In this document: piece by piece, positions 15,970-25,417 of the stretch
Numbering within the stretch: position 1 is the first letter of the stretch
Layout: each line of letters starts with the position of its first letter
The notes under the pieces: model-generated
What the model saw: the letters and a program-made list of their open reading frames with translations, nothing else
The model's database searches: none
What the model was told of the DNA's origin: nothing
NCBI GenBank assembly: GCA_902796425.1
Contig: CADBPC010000110.1
Coordinates: 1 to 64,000 of the forward strand
DNA: 64,000 bases
Source: an uncultured Lachnospiraceae bacterium
Lineage (GTDB): Bacteria; Bacillota; Clostridia; Lachnospirales; Lachnospiraceae
Direction: 5' to 3'
Made by a program: the position numbers and the translations under genes

Positions 15970-18924
15970 ATGGCAGAAAAGATGAAAAAACCCGACTACT
16001 GGCCGGCGCTCGCAGAGGCGGAGCAGCAGGCAAAGAGCCAGAGACGGATGGATGAAAAACGGCGGGCTATGATCAACGACCAGGACCGCATACGGATCCG
16101 CGGCGCGAAGGAGCATAACCTGAAGAATATCAGTCTCGACATACCCCGCAACGAGCTGGTCGTCCTGACCGGTCTTTCCGGCTCGGGCAAGTCCTCCCTC
16201 GCGTTTGATACCATTTACGCGGAGGGCCAGCGCAGATACATGGAATCGCTCTCTTCCTATGCGAGACAGTTCCTGGGACAGATGGAAAAGCCGGATGTGG
16301 AGAAGATCGAGGGCCTTTCCCCCGCGATCTCGATCGACCAGAAGTCGACCAACCGCAATCCCAGGTCCACGGTGGGAACCGTAACGGAGATCTACGACTA
16401 TTTCCGTCTCCTGTACGCGAGGATCGGCATACCGCACTGCCCGAACTGCGGGAGGGAGATCGCAAAGCAGACCGTCGACCAGATGGTGGACCAGATCCTT
16501 CGCCTCGGCGAGGGAACGAGGATCCTCGTGCTCGCGCCCGTTGTGCGCGGCAGGAAGGGCATGCACGAGAAGGTCTTTGACCGCGCAAGGCGCGCGGGAT
16601 ACGTGCGTGTGCGCGTCGACGGGAACCTGTATGACCTTTCCGGCGAGGATATCAAGCTTGAGAAAAATATCAAGCACAACATTGAGGTCGTCATCGACCG
16701 ACTGGTCGTCAGGGAGGGCATCGAGAGGCGTCTTACGGACTCCATCGAGAACGCGCTGAACCTCGCGGAGGGGCTTCTGCAGATCCAGGTTGTCGACGGA
16801 GAGCTCCTGCAGTTCTCACAGAGCTTTGCCTGCCCGGACTGCGGAATCAGCATCCCGGAGATCGAGCCGCGCAGCTTCTCCTTCAACAATCCCTTCGGCG
16901 CCTGCCCGGACTGTGCCGGCATAGGCTACCGCATGGAGTTCGACCCGAAGCTCATTGTGCCGGATGAGAGCCTGTCCATCAATGACGGCGCCATTGCCGT
17001 CCTCGGCTGGCAGTCCTGCATGGATCCGGACAGCTTTTCCAACGCGATCCTGACCGCGCTCGCAAAGGAATACCGCTTTACGCTGGATACGCCCTGGAAG
17101 GACCTGACCCCGAAGGTGCAGAATATGCTGATGCACGGCGCGGACAGGGCCGTCAATGTCCATTACAAGAGCCAGCGGGGACAGGGTGTCTATCCCATCA
17201 CCTTCGAGGGACTGATTGAAAATACGAACCGCCGCTACCGTGAGACGGCGTCCGACAGGACAAAGGCGGAATACGAGACCTTCATGCAGATTTCGCCCTG
17301 CAAGACCTGCGGCGGCAAGAGGCTCAGGCCCGAATCCCTCGCCGTCACCGTCGGCGGGATCAATATTTACGACCTCACCTGCCTCTCGATCAAAAATCTC
17401 CTGTCGTTCGTACAGAAGATGGAGCTGACGGATACGCAGCGCTTTATCGGCAGGCAGATCCTGAAGGAGATCACAAACCGTGTCACCTTCCTTGTGGACG
17501 TCGGCCTGGATTACCTGACGCTGGCCCGCGCGACGGCGACCCTCTCCGGAGGCGAAGCCCAGAGGATAAGGCTCGCGACCCAGATCGGATCCGGCCTTGT
17601 CGGCGTCTGCTATATCCTGGACGAGCCCAGCATCGGCCTGCATCAGAGAGACAACGACAAGCTTCTTCGCACGCTGAAGAACCTGAGAGACCTGTGGAAT
17701 ACGGTGATCGTCGTCGAGCATGACGAAGATACCATGCTCTCCGCGGATTACATCGTGGACATCGGACCCGGTGCCGGAGCGCACGGCGGCGAGGTCGTCG
17801 CGGCGGGAACCGCAGATGAGATCATGGCAAACCCGAATTCCATAACCGGGCAGTACCTTTCCGGAAAGCGCTTCATCCCCGTGCCGGAGAAGAGAAGAGA
17901 GCCCGCGGGGTGGCTCACGGTCCGCGGCGCCGCGATGAATAACCTAAAGCACATCGACGTCTCGATACCGCTCGGCGTACTGACACTGGTGACCGGCGTT
18001 TCCGGCTCCGGAAAGAGCTCGCTTGTCAACGAGATCCTCTATAAACAGCTCGCACGGGACCTGAACAGGGCAAGGACGATTGCCGGCCCGCACGATAAGA
18101 TCGAGGGAATCGAGCAGCTCGACAAGGTGATCAATATCGACCAGAGCCCGATCGGAAGGACGCCCCGCTCCAACCCGGCGACCTACACAGGCGTCTTTGA
18201 CATGATCCGCGACCTGTTCGCCGGGACGAGCGACGCAAAGGCAAGAGGCTACGCCAAGGGAAGATTTTCCTTCAACGTAAAGGGCGGGCGGTGCGAGGCC
18301 TGCTCGGGAGACGGTATTATCAAGATCGAGATGCATTTCCTGCCGGACGTCTATGTTCCCTGCGAGGTCTGCCACGGAAAGCGCTACAACAGGGAGACCC
18401 TGGAGGTAAAGTACAAGGGCAAGAGCATCTACGACGTGCTCGACATGACGGTCGAGGAGGCCGTGAAATTCTTTGAGAATGTGCCATCCATCCGGAATAA
18501 GATCCAGACCCTCTACGATGTGGGCCTCGGCTACGTAAAGCTGGGGCAGCCCTCCACAGAGCTTTCCGGCGGCGAAGCCCAGAGGATAAAGCTCGCCGCG
18601 GAGCTCTCCAGACGCAGTACCGGCAAGACGATCTATATTCTCGACGAGCCTACAACAGGCCTTCACTTTGAGGATGTGAACAAGCTCACAAAGATCCTCC
18701 ACAAGCTCGTGGAGGGAGGCAACAGTGTCGTCGTCATCGAGCACAATCTGGATGTGATCAAGACGGCGGACTATATTATCGACATGGGCCCGGAGGGAGG
18801 CGACGGCGGCGGAACCGTCGTCGCTCAGGGAACGCCGGAGGAAATCGCCAAAAACCACGCGTCCTACACGGGATATTATGTGGACAAGGCGCTGCGCAAA
18901 AACGCCGCGGCGCTGCGCGCATGA
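15970..18924 (+). CDS. uvrA: Excinuclease ABC subunit A
   Basis: A 984-residue ABC-type ATPase that finds bulky DNA lesions. Both nucleotide-binding folds are intact: [14 protein letters not shown] and [14 protein letters not shown] as Walker A loops, and the two signature segments [14 protein letters not shown] and [14 protein letters not shown]. Zinc-binding CPNCG, CPDCG, CKTCGG and CEACSG/CEVCHG motifs are present. It is about 40 residues longer than usual because of a charged N-terminal extension before the normal beginning ([15 protein letters not shown]). The start at 15970 is backed by an AAGGACAGG site; internal ATGs at residues 27 and 34 are alternatives. Confidence 0.97.
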   Translation: MAEKMKKPDYWPALAEAEQQAKSQRRMDEKRRAMINDQDRIRIRGAKEHNLKNISLDIPRNELVVLTGLSGSGKSSLAFDTIYAEGQRRYMESLSSYARQFLGQMEKPDVEKIEGLSPAISIDQKSTNRNPRSTVGTVTEIYDYFRLLYARIGIPHCPNCGREIAKQTVDQMVDQILRLGEGTRILVLAPVVRGRKGMHEKVFDRARRAGYVRVRVDGNLYDLSGEDIKLEKNIKHNIEVVIDRLVVREGIERRLTDSIENALNLAEGLLQIQVVDGELLQFSQSFACPDCGISIPEIEPRSFSFNNPFGACPDCAGIGYRMEFDPKLIVPDESLSINDGAIAVLGWQSCMDPDSFSNAILTALAKEYRFTLDTPWKDLTPKVQNMLMHGADRAVNVHYKSQRGQGVYPITFEGLIENTNRRYRETASDRTKAEYETFMQISPCKTCGGKRLRPESLAVTVGGINIYDLTCLSIKNLLSFVQKMELTDTQRFIGRQILKEITNRVTFLVDVGLDYLTLARATATLSGGEAQRIRLATQIGSGLVGVCYILDEPSIGLHQRDNDKLLRTLKNLRDLWNTVIVVEHDEDTMLSADYIVDIGPGAGAHGGEVVAAGTADEIMANPNSITGQYLSGKRFIPVPEKRREPAGWLTVRGAAMNNLKHIDVSIPLGVLTLVTGVSGSGKSSLVNEILYKQLARDLNRARTIAGPHDKIEGIEQLDKVINIDQSPIGRTPRSNPATYTGVFDMIRDLFAGTSDAKARGYAKGRFSFNVKGGRCEACSGDGIIKIEMHFLPDVYVPCEVCHGKRYNRETLEVKYKGKSIYDVLDMTVEEAVKFFENVPSIRNKIQTLYDVGLGYVKLGQPSTELSGGEAQRIKLAAELSRRSTGKTIYILDEPTTGLHFEDVNKLTKILHKLVEGGNSVVVIEHNLDVIKTADYIIDMGPEGGDGGGTVVAQGTPEEIAKNHASYTGYYVDKALRKNAAALRA

Positions 18925-18940
18925 TGCCCTGAACTAACCT

Positions 18941-18969
18941 TTGAAAAGACCGGGTCTGTAGTCTATACT
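18941..18969 (+). promoter_or_regulatory. Promoter of the mreB operon
   Basis: TTGAAA and TATACT separated by exactly 17 bases, placed just after uvrA and 68 bases ahead of the mreB start. Confidence 0.75.
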
Positions 18970-18982
18970 AATAACGCAGGCA

Positions 18983-19002
18983 GCCGGGCCTTAAGGGCCG
19001 GC
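18983..19002 (+). other. Hairpin in the mreB 5' leader
   Basis: GCCGGGCCTT and AAGGGCCGGC abut each other and pair except at one position. They lie between the promoter and the GAGAGGA ribosome-binding site of mreB. No T-tract follows, so it is not an obvious terminator. Confidence 0.45.
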
Positions 19003-19036
19003 GCAGCTTACCGTTTCAGGTTTGTGAGAGGAACAG

Positions 19037-20032
19037 ATGCAGTATTCGGATATAGGAATTGATCTGGGCACCGCGAGTGTGCTCGTTTATATAAGAGGCA
19101 GAGGGGTGGTCCTGAAGGAGCCCTCTGTCGTCGCGTTTGACAGAGATACGAATAAGATTAAGGCGATCGGCGAGGAGGCGCGGCTGATGCTCGGGCGTAC
19201 GCCCGGCAATATTGTGGCTGTGCGCCCCCTTAGGCAGGGCGTTATTTCCGACTACACCGTGACGGAGAAGATGATGAAATACTTCATTCAGAAAGCGGTG
19301 GGACGCAGGACCTTCCGCAAGCCGAGGATCGCCGTCTGCGTGCCGAGCCAGGTCACGGAGGTCGAGAAGAAGGCGGTTGAAGACGCCACCTTCCAGGCCG
19401 GCGCGCGCGAGGTCTACATCATCGAGGAGCCGATCGCGGCCGCCATCGGAGCGGGAATCGATATCACAAGGCCCTGCGGCAACATGGTCATCGATATCGG
19501 AGGCGGCACGACGGACATCGCAGTCATTTCCCTCGGAGGGACGGTCGTCTCCACTTCGATCAAGGTCGCGGGAGATGACTTTGACGATGCGCTCGTCAGA
19601 TATATGCGAAAGAAATACAACCTCCTTGTCGGAGAACGCACGGCCGAGGATATCAAGATCAAGATCGGCAGCTGCTTCCCGGCGGTTGAGGATGAATACG
19701 TCGAGGTCCGCGGCAGGAACCTGGTGACAGGGCTTCCCCGCACGATCAAGGTCTCCTCGTCCGAGACGGAGGAGGCGCTCCGTGAACCGGCCAACCAGAT
19801 CATTGAGGCTGTCCACAGCGTGCTCGAAAAGACGCCGCCCGAGCTGGCGGCGGATATCGCAGACCGCGGGATCGTCCTGACCGGCGGAGGCGCTCTTCTG
19901 CACGGCCTCGAGGAACTGATTACCAGCAAGACCGGAATCAGCGCTGTCACTGCGGAGGATCCCATGACAGCCGTCGCGATCGGGACCGGCCGCTATGTGG
20001 AGCTTCTGTCCGCTCCCGGAATGGAGATGTAA
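19037..20032 (+). CDS. mreB: Rod-shape protein MreB/Mbl
   Basis: A 331-residue bacterial actin that forms membrane-associated filaments guiding side-wall synthesis. It has the actin-fold phosphate loops IGIDLGTASVLVY and VIDIGGGTTDIAVISLGG, plus the adenosine motif GIVLTGGGALLHGL. It lacks mreC and mreD downstream; instead a RecD2-type helicase gene follows after 7 bases. It may therefore be an extra MreB paralogue rather than the one in a main mreBCD operon. The start is preceded by GAGAGGA. Confidence 0.93.
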   Translation: MQYSDIGIDLGTASVLVYIRGRGVVLKEPSVVAFDRDTNKIKAIGEEARLMLGRTPGNIVAVRPLRQGVISDYTVTEKMMKYFIQKAVGRRTFRKPRIAVCVPSQVTEVEKKAVEDATFQAGAREVYIIEEPIAAAIGAGIDITRPCGNMVIDIGGGTTDIAVISLGGTVVSTSIKVAGDDFDDALVRYMRKKYNLLVGERTAEDIKIKIGSCFPAVEDEYVEVRGRNLVTGLPRTIKVSSSETEEALREPANQIIEAVHSVLEKTPPELAADIADRGIVLTGGGALLHGLEELITSKTGISAVTAEDPMTAVAIGTGRYVELLSAPGMEM

Positions 20033-20039
20033 CGAACAG

Positions 20040-22283
20040 ATGGAGCAGCTTCGCGGCTATGTTTCCCAGATAATCTACAGAAATCCCGAGAACACCTATA
20101 CCGTATTTGAACTGACCAGTGAAGGCGATACAATCACCTGCACTGGTTTTCCTGCTGTCATAAATGAAGGAGAGAGCTGCGAACTGACGGGGGAATATAT
20201 AGAGCATCCCGTCTACGGAGAGCAGCTCAAGATCTCATCCTACAGGCCCTGCGCGCCAGAGGACGCGGAGGCTGTATACCGGTATCTGTCCTCCGGGGCC
20301 ATCAAGGGCATCGGCGAAAAGCTTGCAGCCAGGATAATCCGTAAATTCGGCGACGACACCATGCAGATCCTGGACGAACAGCCGGAGAGGCTCGCCGAGG
20401 TAAAGGGCATCAGCGAGAGCGCAGCACGCAGGATCGCGGCCCAGGTCGAGGAGAAAAGAGAGGTCCGGCAGGCCCTTCTTTTCCTTTCGCAGTTCGGGAT
20501 TTCAAACCGCCAGGCCCTGAAAATCTGGGAAACCTACGGTATGGAAATGTACCGTATCCTGAAGGAAAACCCGTACCGGCTGGCGGAGGACATTAACGGC
20601 ATCGGCTTTGCCAGGGCGGACGAGATCGCCGCCATGGCAGGCGTAAACCCCGATTCCGATTTCCGTATCCGGAGCGGGATTCTCTACGTGATGTCCGAGA
20701 CGCTTCATGAGGGGAGCTGCTGGCTGCCAAAGCCCATGGCTCTGGCAAAGGCCTGCGCCCTGTTAAACCTCCCGGAGGAGGTTGTCGAGATCCAGATGAA
20801 TAACCTCGCCGTGGAGCGGCGCCTGATCCTGACGGGGACCGATCCCGTGCAGGTCTATTCCGCACACGCGTATTATCTCGAGCAGCAGATCGCAAGACTC
20901 CTCACGGACCTGAATAACGCAGGGACCAGAAGATACAGCGACAGCGAGATCTTAAAAAGAATCCGCACAATCGAGGAGCGCGAGGACATTGTCCTGGACG
21001 ATCTCCAGCGCGAGGCGGTTCTCCTGGCCGCGACAAGTCCCGTGCTGATCCTCTCCGGGGGCCCGGGAACGGGAAAAACGACGACGATCAACATGATCAT
21101 CCGCTATCACATCTCCGATGTTAAGGCGGTTGTCCTGGCTGCGCCAACGGGGCGCGCGGCAAAGCGGATGACCGAGACGACAGGGTATGAGGCAATGACC
21201 ATCCACCGGCTCCTTGGCTATAAGATGACGGGGCAGGAGGACGCCTTCGGGGACAGCAGGGAGGATGAGAGCTTTCGCTTTGAAAGGGACCAGGACAATC
21301 CGCTGGAGGCGGACGTCGTCATCGTCGATGAGACGTCGATGGTCGATATTTTCCTTTTCTGCGCGCTTTTAAAGGCGCTAAAGCCGGGAACCAGGCTGAT
21401 TCTGTCCGGAGACGCGGACCAGCTTCCGAGCGTCGGGCCCGGGCGTGTCCTGCAGGACCTGATGGAGTCGGATGCTTTCTCCTGCGTCGTCCTGCAGAAG
21501 ATCTTCCGCCAGGCGAGCCAAAGCGACATCGTAATGAACGCGCACGCGATTCTAAAGGGCGAACCCATGCGGCTTGACAACAAGAGCAGGGACTTTTTCT
21601 TCCTGGAAAGGAACGACGCCGGCGTGATCTACAAGCACACGGTGCAGATGCTGCGGGACATGCTGCCGAAATACCTTTCCTGCAGGGCGGAGGAAATCCA
21701 GGTGCTGACCCCGACGAGAAAAGGGGCCCTCGGGAGTCTCGCCCTCAATGAGGTCCTGCAGAGTGTCCTGAACCCGCCGGCCCCGGACAAGGGAGAATAC
21801 GCGGCGCATGACGTTGTGTTCCGGGTCGGGGACAAGGTGATGCAGACAAGGAACAATTACCAGATCCCGTGGGCGGTCGAGGGGAATTTCGGAATCGCCG
21901 TGGATTCCGGGACGGGAATCTTCAACGGCGACTTCGGGAGGATCCTGCGGATTGACGAAGACCTCCAGACAATGACGATCCTCTTTGACGATGAGCGCGC
22001 CGTGGAATATCCCTTCCGGAGCCTGGACGACCTGGAACTGGCGTATGCCATAACCGTCCACAAATCGCAGGGCTCGGAGTACCCCGCCGTCATCCTGCCT
22101 CTCCTGGGAGGGCCGCAGAACCTGTTCAACAGGAATCTTCTCTACACCGCAGTGACACGGGCAAGGAAGGCTGTCGTTATCCTCGGGAGCCGGAGAGTCC
22201 TTGAGACAATGGCGGCCAACACCAGGCAGAGCATGCGCTATACGGGCCTGAGGGACCGGCTGATCGAAATGCAGAAAGGGTGA
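20040..22283 (+). CDS. recD2: RecD2-type ATP-dependent DNA helicase
   Basis: A 747-residue superfamily 1B helicase that moves 5' to 3' and works in DNA repair and fork maintenance without RecBC. An N-terminal OB-like part and tandem helix-hairpin-helix segments (IKGIGEKLAARI, VKGISESAARRI) precede the motor. Walker A is LSGGPGTGKTTTINM, motif II is VIVDETSMVD, and motif VI is the C-terminal VHKSQGSEYP...YTAVTRA. I took the ATG at 20040, 7 bases after mreB, as the start, because the frame further upstream overlaps mreB. Translation may be coupled to mreB, since no strong ribosome-binding site is visible. Confidence 0.93.
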   Translation: MEQLRGYVSQIIYRNPENTYTVFELTSEGDTITCTGFPAVINEGESCELTGEYIEHPVYGEQLKISSYRPCAPEDAEAVYRYLSSGAIKGIGEKLAARIIRKFGDDTMQILDEQPERLAEVKGISESAARRIAAQVEEKREVRQALLFLSQFGISNRQALKIWETYGMEMYRILKENPYRLAEDINGIGFARADEIAAMAGVNPDSDFRIRSGILYVMSETLHEGSCWLPKPMALAKACALLNLPEEVVEIQMNNLAVERRLILTGTDPVQVYSAHAYYLEQQIARLLTDLNNAGTRRYSDSEILKRIRTIEEREDIVLDDLQREAVLLAATSPVLILSGGPGTGKTTTINMIIRYHISDVKAVVLAAPTGRAAKRMTETTGYEAMTIHRLLGYKMTGQEDAFGDSREDESFRFERDQDNPLEADVVIVDETSMVDIFLFCALLKALKPGTRLILSGDADQLPSVGPGRVLQDLMESDAFSCVVLQKIFRQASQSDIVMNAHAILKGEPMRLDNKSRDFFFLERNDAGVIYKHTVQMLRDMLPKYLSCRAEEIQVLTPTRKGALGSLALNEVLQSVLNPPAPDKGEYAAHDVVFRVGDKVMQTRNNYQIPWAVEGNFGIAVDSGTGIFNGDFGRILRIDEDLQTMTILFDDERAVEYPFRSLDDLELAYAITVHKSQGSEYPAVILPLLGGPQNLFNRNLLYTAVTRARKAVVILGSRRVLETMAANTRQSMRYTGLRDRLIEMQKG

Positions 22284-22361
22284 TTTTCCGTACAGGGAAA
22301 GGAATTCTATACAAAAATTAAAAAGAGGTGCAGGGCCGCGCTCACACTGGCCGAAAGGAGC

Positions 22362-23141
22362 GTGTACGTCCAGCGCTGCGCTGTCTGCGACGATCCCGCA
22401 GAGCCCTTCGGGGCGCTTGTCTGCAGCAGGTGCCGGACAATACCGGAACCGGTCGGGGATCATGTGTGCGAAAAGTGCGGAAAGCCGCTGGATGGGGAAG
22501 GACGCCTTGTCTGCTCCGACTGTGCGGGTGCGTCCCATTCCTTTGACAGGGGAGCAGCCGTGTTCCGCTACCGGAGCGTCTCCGGCGGGATGTTCCGCTT
22601 CAAGTACCAGGGCAGGGCGGAATATGCCGAATGGTACGGCGCGAAGATGGCGGAAAGGCTTCTGAACGGCAGGAATGAGGCGATGGAACGCCTCAGGAAC
22701 GCAGATTTTATAATTCCGGTCCCGATCTCCTCCGCAAAGCTCCTTGTCCGGGGCTATAACCAGGCGGCGCTCCTTGCCCGCAGGGTCTCACAGATCACAG
22801 GGATTCCCGTCCGGGAGGACATTCTCGGGCGCGGGAATGACACGAAACCGATGAAGTATATGAGCGTCCCGGAGCGGCGTCAAAATTTGAAAAAAGCTTT
22901 AATTGTATACGGAAATGATGTAAAATCCAAAGTAACTATGCTGATTGACGACATCTATACTACGGGGGCGACGATGGATGCCTGCGCGGGAGTCCTGAAG
23001 GATGCCGGAGCGCGGGAAGTACATTTTCTGACATTGGCGATCGGCGCGGATGTACCTGACGCAGGGCCCGAAGCGGCAGATGAGGAAACCTATGCTCAAC
23101 GAAGAGAGAATCCGGCTGATGACCAGGATGTCCGTATATGA
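22362..23141 (+). CDS. ComF family phosphoribosyltransferase-like protein
   Basis: A protein of about 259 residues. A zinc-finger N-terminus (CAVC, CSRC, CEKCG, CSDC) is followed by a type I phosphoribosyltransferase fold with the PRPP-binding motif VTMLIDDIYTTGATMD. ComF proteins take part in DNA uptake in competent bacteria and in other DNA processing. The start is uncertain. GTG at 22362 is preceded too closely by AAGGAG. The frame stays open back to 22284, and those upstream codons (KIKKRCRAALTLAERS) look like the normal ComF N-terminus but offer only non-standard starts such as ATT at 22317. The 3' end overlaps the next gene by 50 bases. Confidence 0.85.
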   Translation: MYVQRCAVCDDPAEPFGALVCSRCRTIPEPVGDHVCEKCGKPLDGEGRLVCSDCAGASHSFDRGAAVFRYRSVSGGMFRFKYQGRAEYAEWYGAKMAERLLNGRNEAMERLRNADFIIPVPISSAKLLVRGYNQAALLARRVSQITGIPVREDILGRGNDTKPMKYMSVPERRQNLKKALIVYGNDVKSKVTMLIDDIYTTGATMDACAGVLKDAGAREVHFLTLAIGADVPDAGPEAADEETYAQRRENPADDQDVRI

Positions 23142-23490
23142 TAAAAACGAAGGCGCAAGGGGCGAGAGAGTCAATGCATATTTTATGAATGACTACATCG
23201 CAAGCCATCTTCTGCGCACTTTTGTCTGTGTGACAATCGCGTATGTCCTCCTTGCCGCAATCTATGTCCTGTACAATTTTGAAGATCTGATGCTTACGAT
23301 TTACAGCATCGATCTTGTATCCCTGCTTAAGACGCTGGCGCTCAGGTATGTCGTTTTTCTGCTGATTTTTTCGGTGCTCACCGTGCTGATTTATTATTAC
23401 CGCTACCGGAAGGTCAGAAAGGCACTCGGTATTTATTACAGAGACCTGAGGGCGCTTCAGAATTCTTATAAGGAAGAGAAACAAAGATAA
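23092..23490 (+). CDS. Small two-helix membrane protein, unknown
   Basis: A 132-residue protein with two membrane helices at about residues 42-62 and 80-105. The N-terminus is charged and the C-terminal tail is basic and helical. I do not recognise a family. The start at 23092 follows GAGGAAA by a few bases; an in-frame ATG further upstream (23050) lies deeper in comF. It overlaps comF by 50 bases and is followed 5 bases later by another membrane protein, then cdaA. Its place suggests a link with the cyclic-di-AMP/envelope module, but that is only context. Confidence 0.65.
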   Translation: MLNEERIRLMTRMSVYDKNEGARGERVNAYFMNDYIASHLLRTFVCVTIAYVLLAAIYVLYNFEDLMLTIYSIDLVSLLKTLALRYVVFLLIFSVLTVLIYYYRYRKVRKALGIYYRDLRALQNSYKEEKQR

Positions 23491-23495
23491 CTGGA

Positions 23496-24548
23496 ATGGC
23501 ATATTTACTGGAGATCAGGGCGGGAATCATATCCGCGTACAGAAAGTATGAGAACTACATAGTGCCTGCATTCCGATTCCTTGTCGTCTTCGCGGCGATG
23601 CGCATTCTGTGCGCAAGGATCGGCTACAGCAGGAATCTGTCGGGACTTCTGCCGTCGCTGATAGTCTCGCTCGTGTGCACACTTATGCCGGCGGGCGGCG
23701 CGGCTGTGATTTTGGGCCTTGTGGCTGCGGCGCAGTTTTATTTCCTCGCGCTGGAGGTCTCCGCGGCGTGGCTGGTATTCCTTCTGCTGCTCCTTCTGCT
23801 GTATTTCCGGTTTTCACCGAAGGACGGGATGCTTCTTCTCCTGTATCCGGTCTGCTTTGCGCTGGGCATTCCCTATGTCCTGCCCCTTGCGGCTGGGCTT
23901 CTGTTCCTGCCGTCCTCGGCAGTGACCTGCGCTGTAGGCATTGCGGCGGTCTGCTTTGGCAGGTACATCGCGGCCAACGAGAGCTATTTCAGTACCTCCG
24001 TCGACGCGACCGAAATGGCGGGAAGGCTTAAGTTTATTATCGACGGCATCGCCCAGAACCGGCAGGCGTTTGTCATGATCGGCGCAGCGGCCGTATCGGT
24101 CGTCGCGGTTTATATCATCCGCCGCCTGGTGATCCGGTATTCCTGGCACATCGCGGTGGTTGTGGGGGCGATCCTGCAGCTGATCGTGATCCTTCTGGGA
24201 GACATGAGGTTCGGGACCAACATTTCCGTCGGCGGCGCGTTTCTCGGGACGCTGGTGTCGATCGTGATCGCCGAGATCATTGTGTTTTTCCTCTTCAACC
24301 TTGATTATTCAAGAATTGAGGACACACAGTTTGAAGATGACGAATATTACTATTATGTAAAGGCAATCCCGAAGATGACTTTGCCGAGGGCCAACCGGAG
24401 GGTGAAACAGATCTATACCTCCAGGCAGGACCTGATCGGGCGCCTGCGCGATGATCCGTACGGGGACGGGGAAGAGCCGTATCCGGAGGAGGATTACGAC
24501 GGCGGAGATTATGAGGACGAGTATTATCCGGAAGAAGAGGACTATTAA
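23496..24548 (+). CDS. Polytopic membrane protein with acidic tail, upstream of cdaA
   Basis: A 350-residue protein with about eight or nine predicted membrane helices up to residue 270. A soluble tail follows, whose last 30 residues are almost entirely Asp, Glu, Tyr, Gly and Pro. The segment from the last helix onward (DYSRIEDTQFEDDEYYYYV) is also strongly acidic. I cannot assign a family. The gene lies 5 bases after a small membrane protein and 5 bases before cdaA, so all are translated from one message. A role as a membrane partner or regulator of CdaA is possible. Confidence 0.65.
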   Translation: MAYLLEIRAGIISAYRKYENYIVPAFRFLVVFAAMRILCARIGYSRNLSGLLPSLIVSLVCTLMPAGGAAVILGLVAAAQFYFLALEVSAAWLVFLLLLLLLYFRFSPKDGMLLLLYPVCFALGIPYVLPLAAGLLFLPSSAVTCAVGIAAVCFGRYIAANESYFSTSVDATEMAGRLKFIIDGIAQNRQAFVMIGAAAVSVVAVYIIRRLVIRYSWHIAVVVGAILQLIVILLGDMRFGTNISVGGAFLGTLVSIVIAEIIVFFLFNLDYSRIEDTQFEDDEYYYYVKAIPKMTLPRANRRVKQIYTSRQDLIGRLRDDPYGDGEEPYPEEDYDGGDYEDEYYPEEEDY

Positions 24549-24553
24549 TCAAC

Positions 24554-25417
24554 ATGCAGTGGCTGCGCTCGGGGCTCTCTTATTACATCAGACAATTGCA
24601 TATCACAAGCCCGGGATGGACAGATATAGTTGAGATCATTATTATTGCAGTTCTGGTCTATAACATTATTCTCTGGATCAGAAAGACAAGGGCTTATTCC
24701 CTTTTGAAGGGACTGGTTGTCATTGTGATATTCATCGCGGTGGCAGCCCTCCTCAACATGACGACCATTCTCTGGATCGTCCGCAATGTCACGGGCATTG
24801 CGGTCACGGCCCTGGTCATTATCCTGCAGCCGGAGCTCCGCAGCGCGATGGAGGAGCTCGGCCAGAAGAATTTTATCACTGCGCTCTTCAGCCCGGTGAG
24901 CCCTGCCGAGGGCAGGTTTTCCGACAAGACAATCGGCGAGCTGGTGCGCGCCTGCACTTCCATGGCGGCGGTTAAAACCGGCGCCCTTATCGTAATCGAG
25001 CAGAACACTCCCCTTCTGGAATATGAGAAAACGGGAATCGAAGTGGACGGCGTGCTCACGTCGCAGCTTCTGATCAATATTTTCGAAAAGAACACGCCGC
25101 TCCATGACGGCGCGGTTATTGTGCGCGGGGACAGGGTTGTCTCCGCGACCTGCTATCTCCCCCTCTCCCAGAACCGTATGGACAAGGACCTGGGGACGAG
25201 GCACAGGGCTGCCGCGGGTGTCTCCGAGGTGACGGATGCGCTGACGATCGTTGTTTCCGAGGAGACAGGCTCGATCAGCATCGCATACAAGGGACGGCTC
25301 CTTCGCGATATCGACGCGAACACACTGCGCGAGCAGCTGGTCCGCATGCAGGACAAACAGGCAGCCACTCAGAAAAAGAGCATTCTCAATAATCTGATCG
25401 GAGGCGGGAAAAGATGA
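24554..25417 (+). CDS. cdaA: Diadenylate cyclase CdaA
   Basis: A 287-residue enzyme that condenses two ATP into cyclic di-AMP, the messenger for potassium, osmolyte and cell-wall control. Three N-terminal membrane helices (about residues 20-100) precede the DAC domain with the catalytic DGA at residues 185-187 and RHR at residues 216-218. Both motifs are intact. The stop overlaps the start of the YbbR-domain gene by 4 bases (ATGA), the standard cdaA-cdaR arrangement. The usual third partner glmM is not present. Confidence 0.96.
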   Translation: MQWLRSGLSYYIRQLHITSPGWTDIVEIIIIAVLVYNIILWIRKTRAYSLLKGLVVIVIFIAVAALLNMTTILWIVRNVTGIAVTALVIILQPELRSAMEELGQKNFITALFSPVSPAEGRFSDKTIGELVRACTSMAAVKTGALIVIEQNTPLLEYEKTGIEVDGVLTSQLLINIFEKNTPLHDGAVIVRGDRVVSATCYLPLSQNRMDKDLGTRHRAAAGVSEVTDALTIVVSEETGSISIAYKGRLLRDIDANTLREQLVRMQDKQAATQKKSILNNLIGGGKR

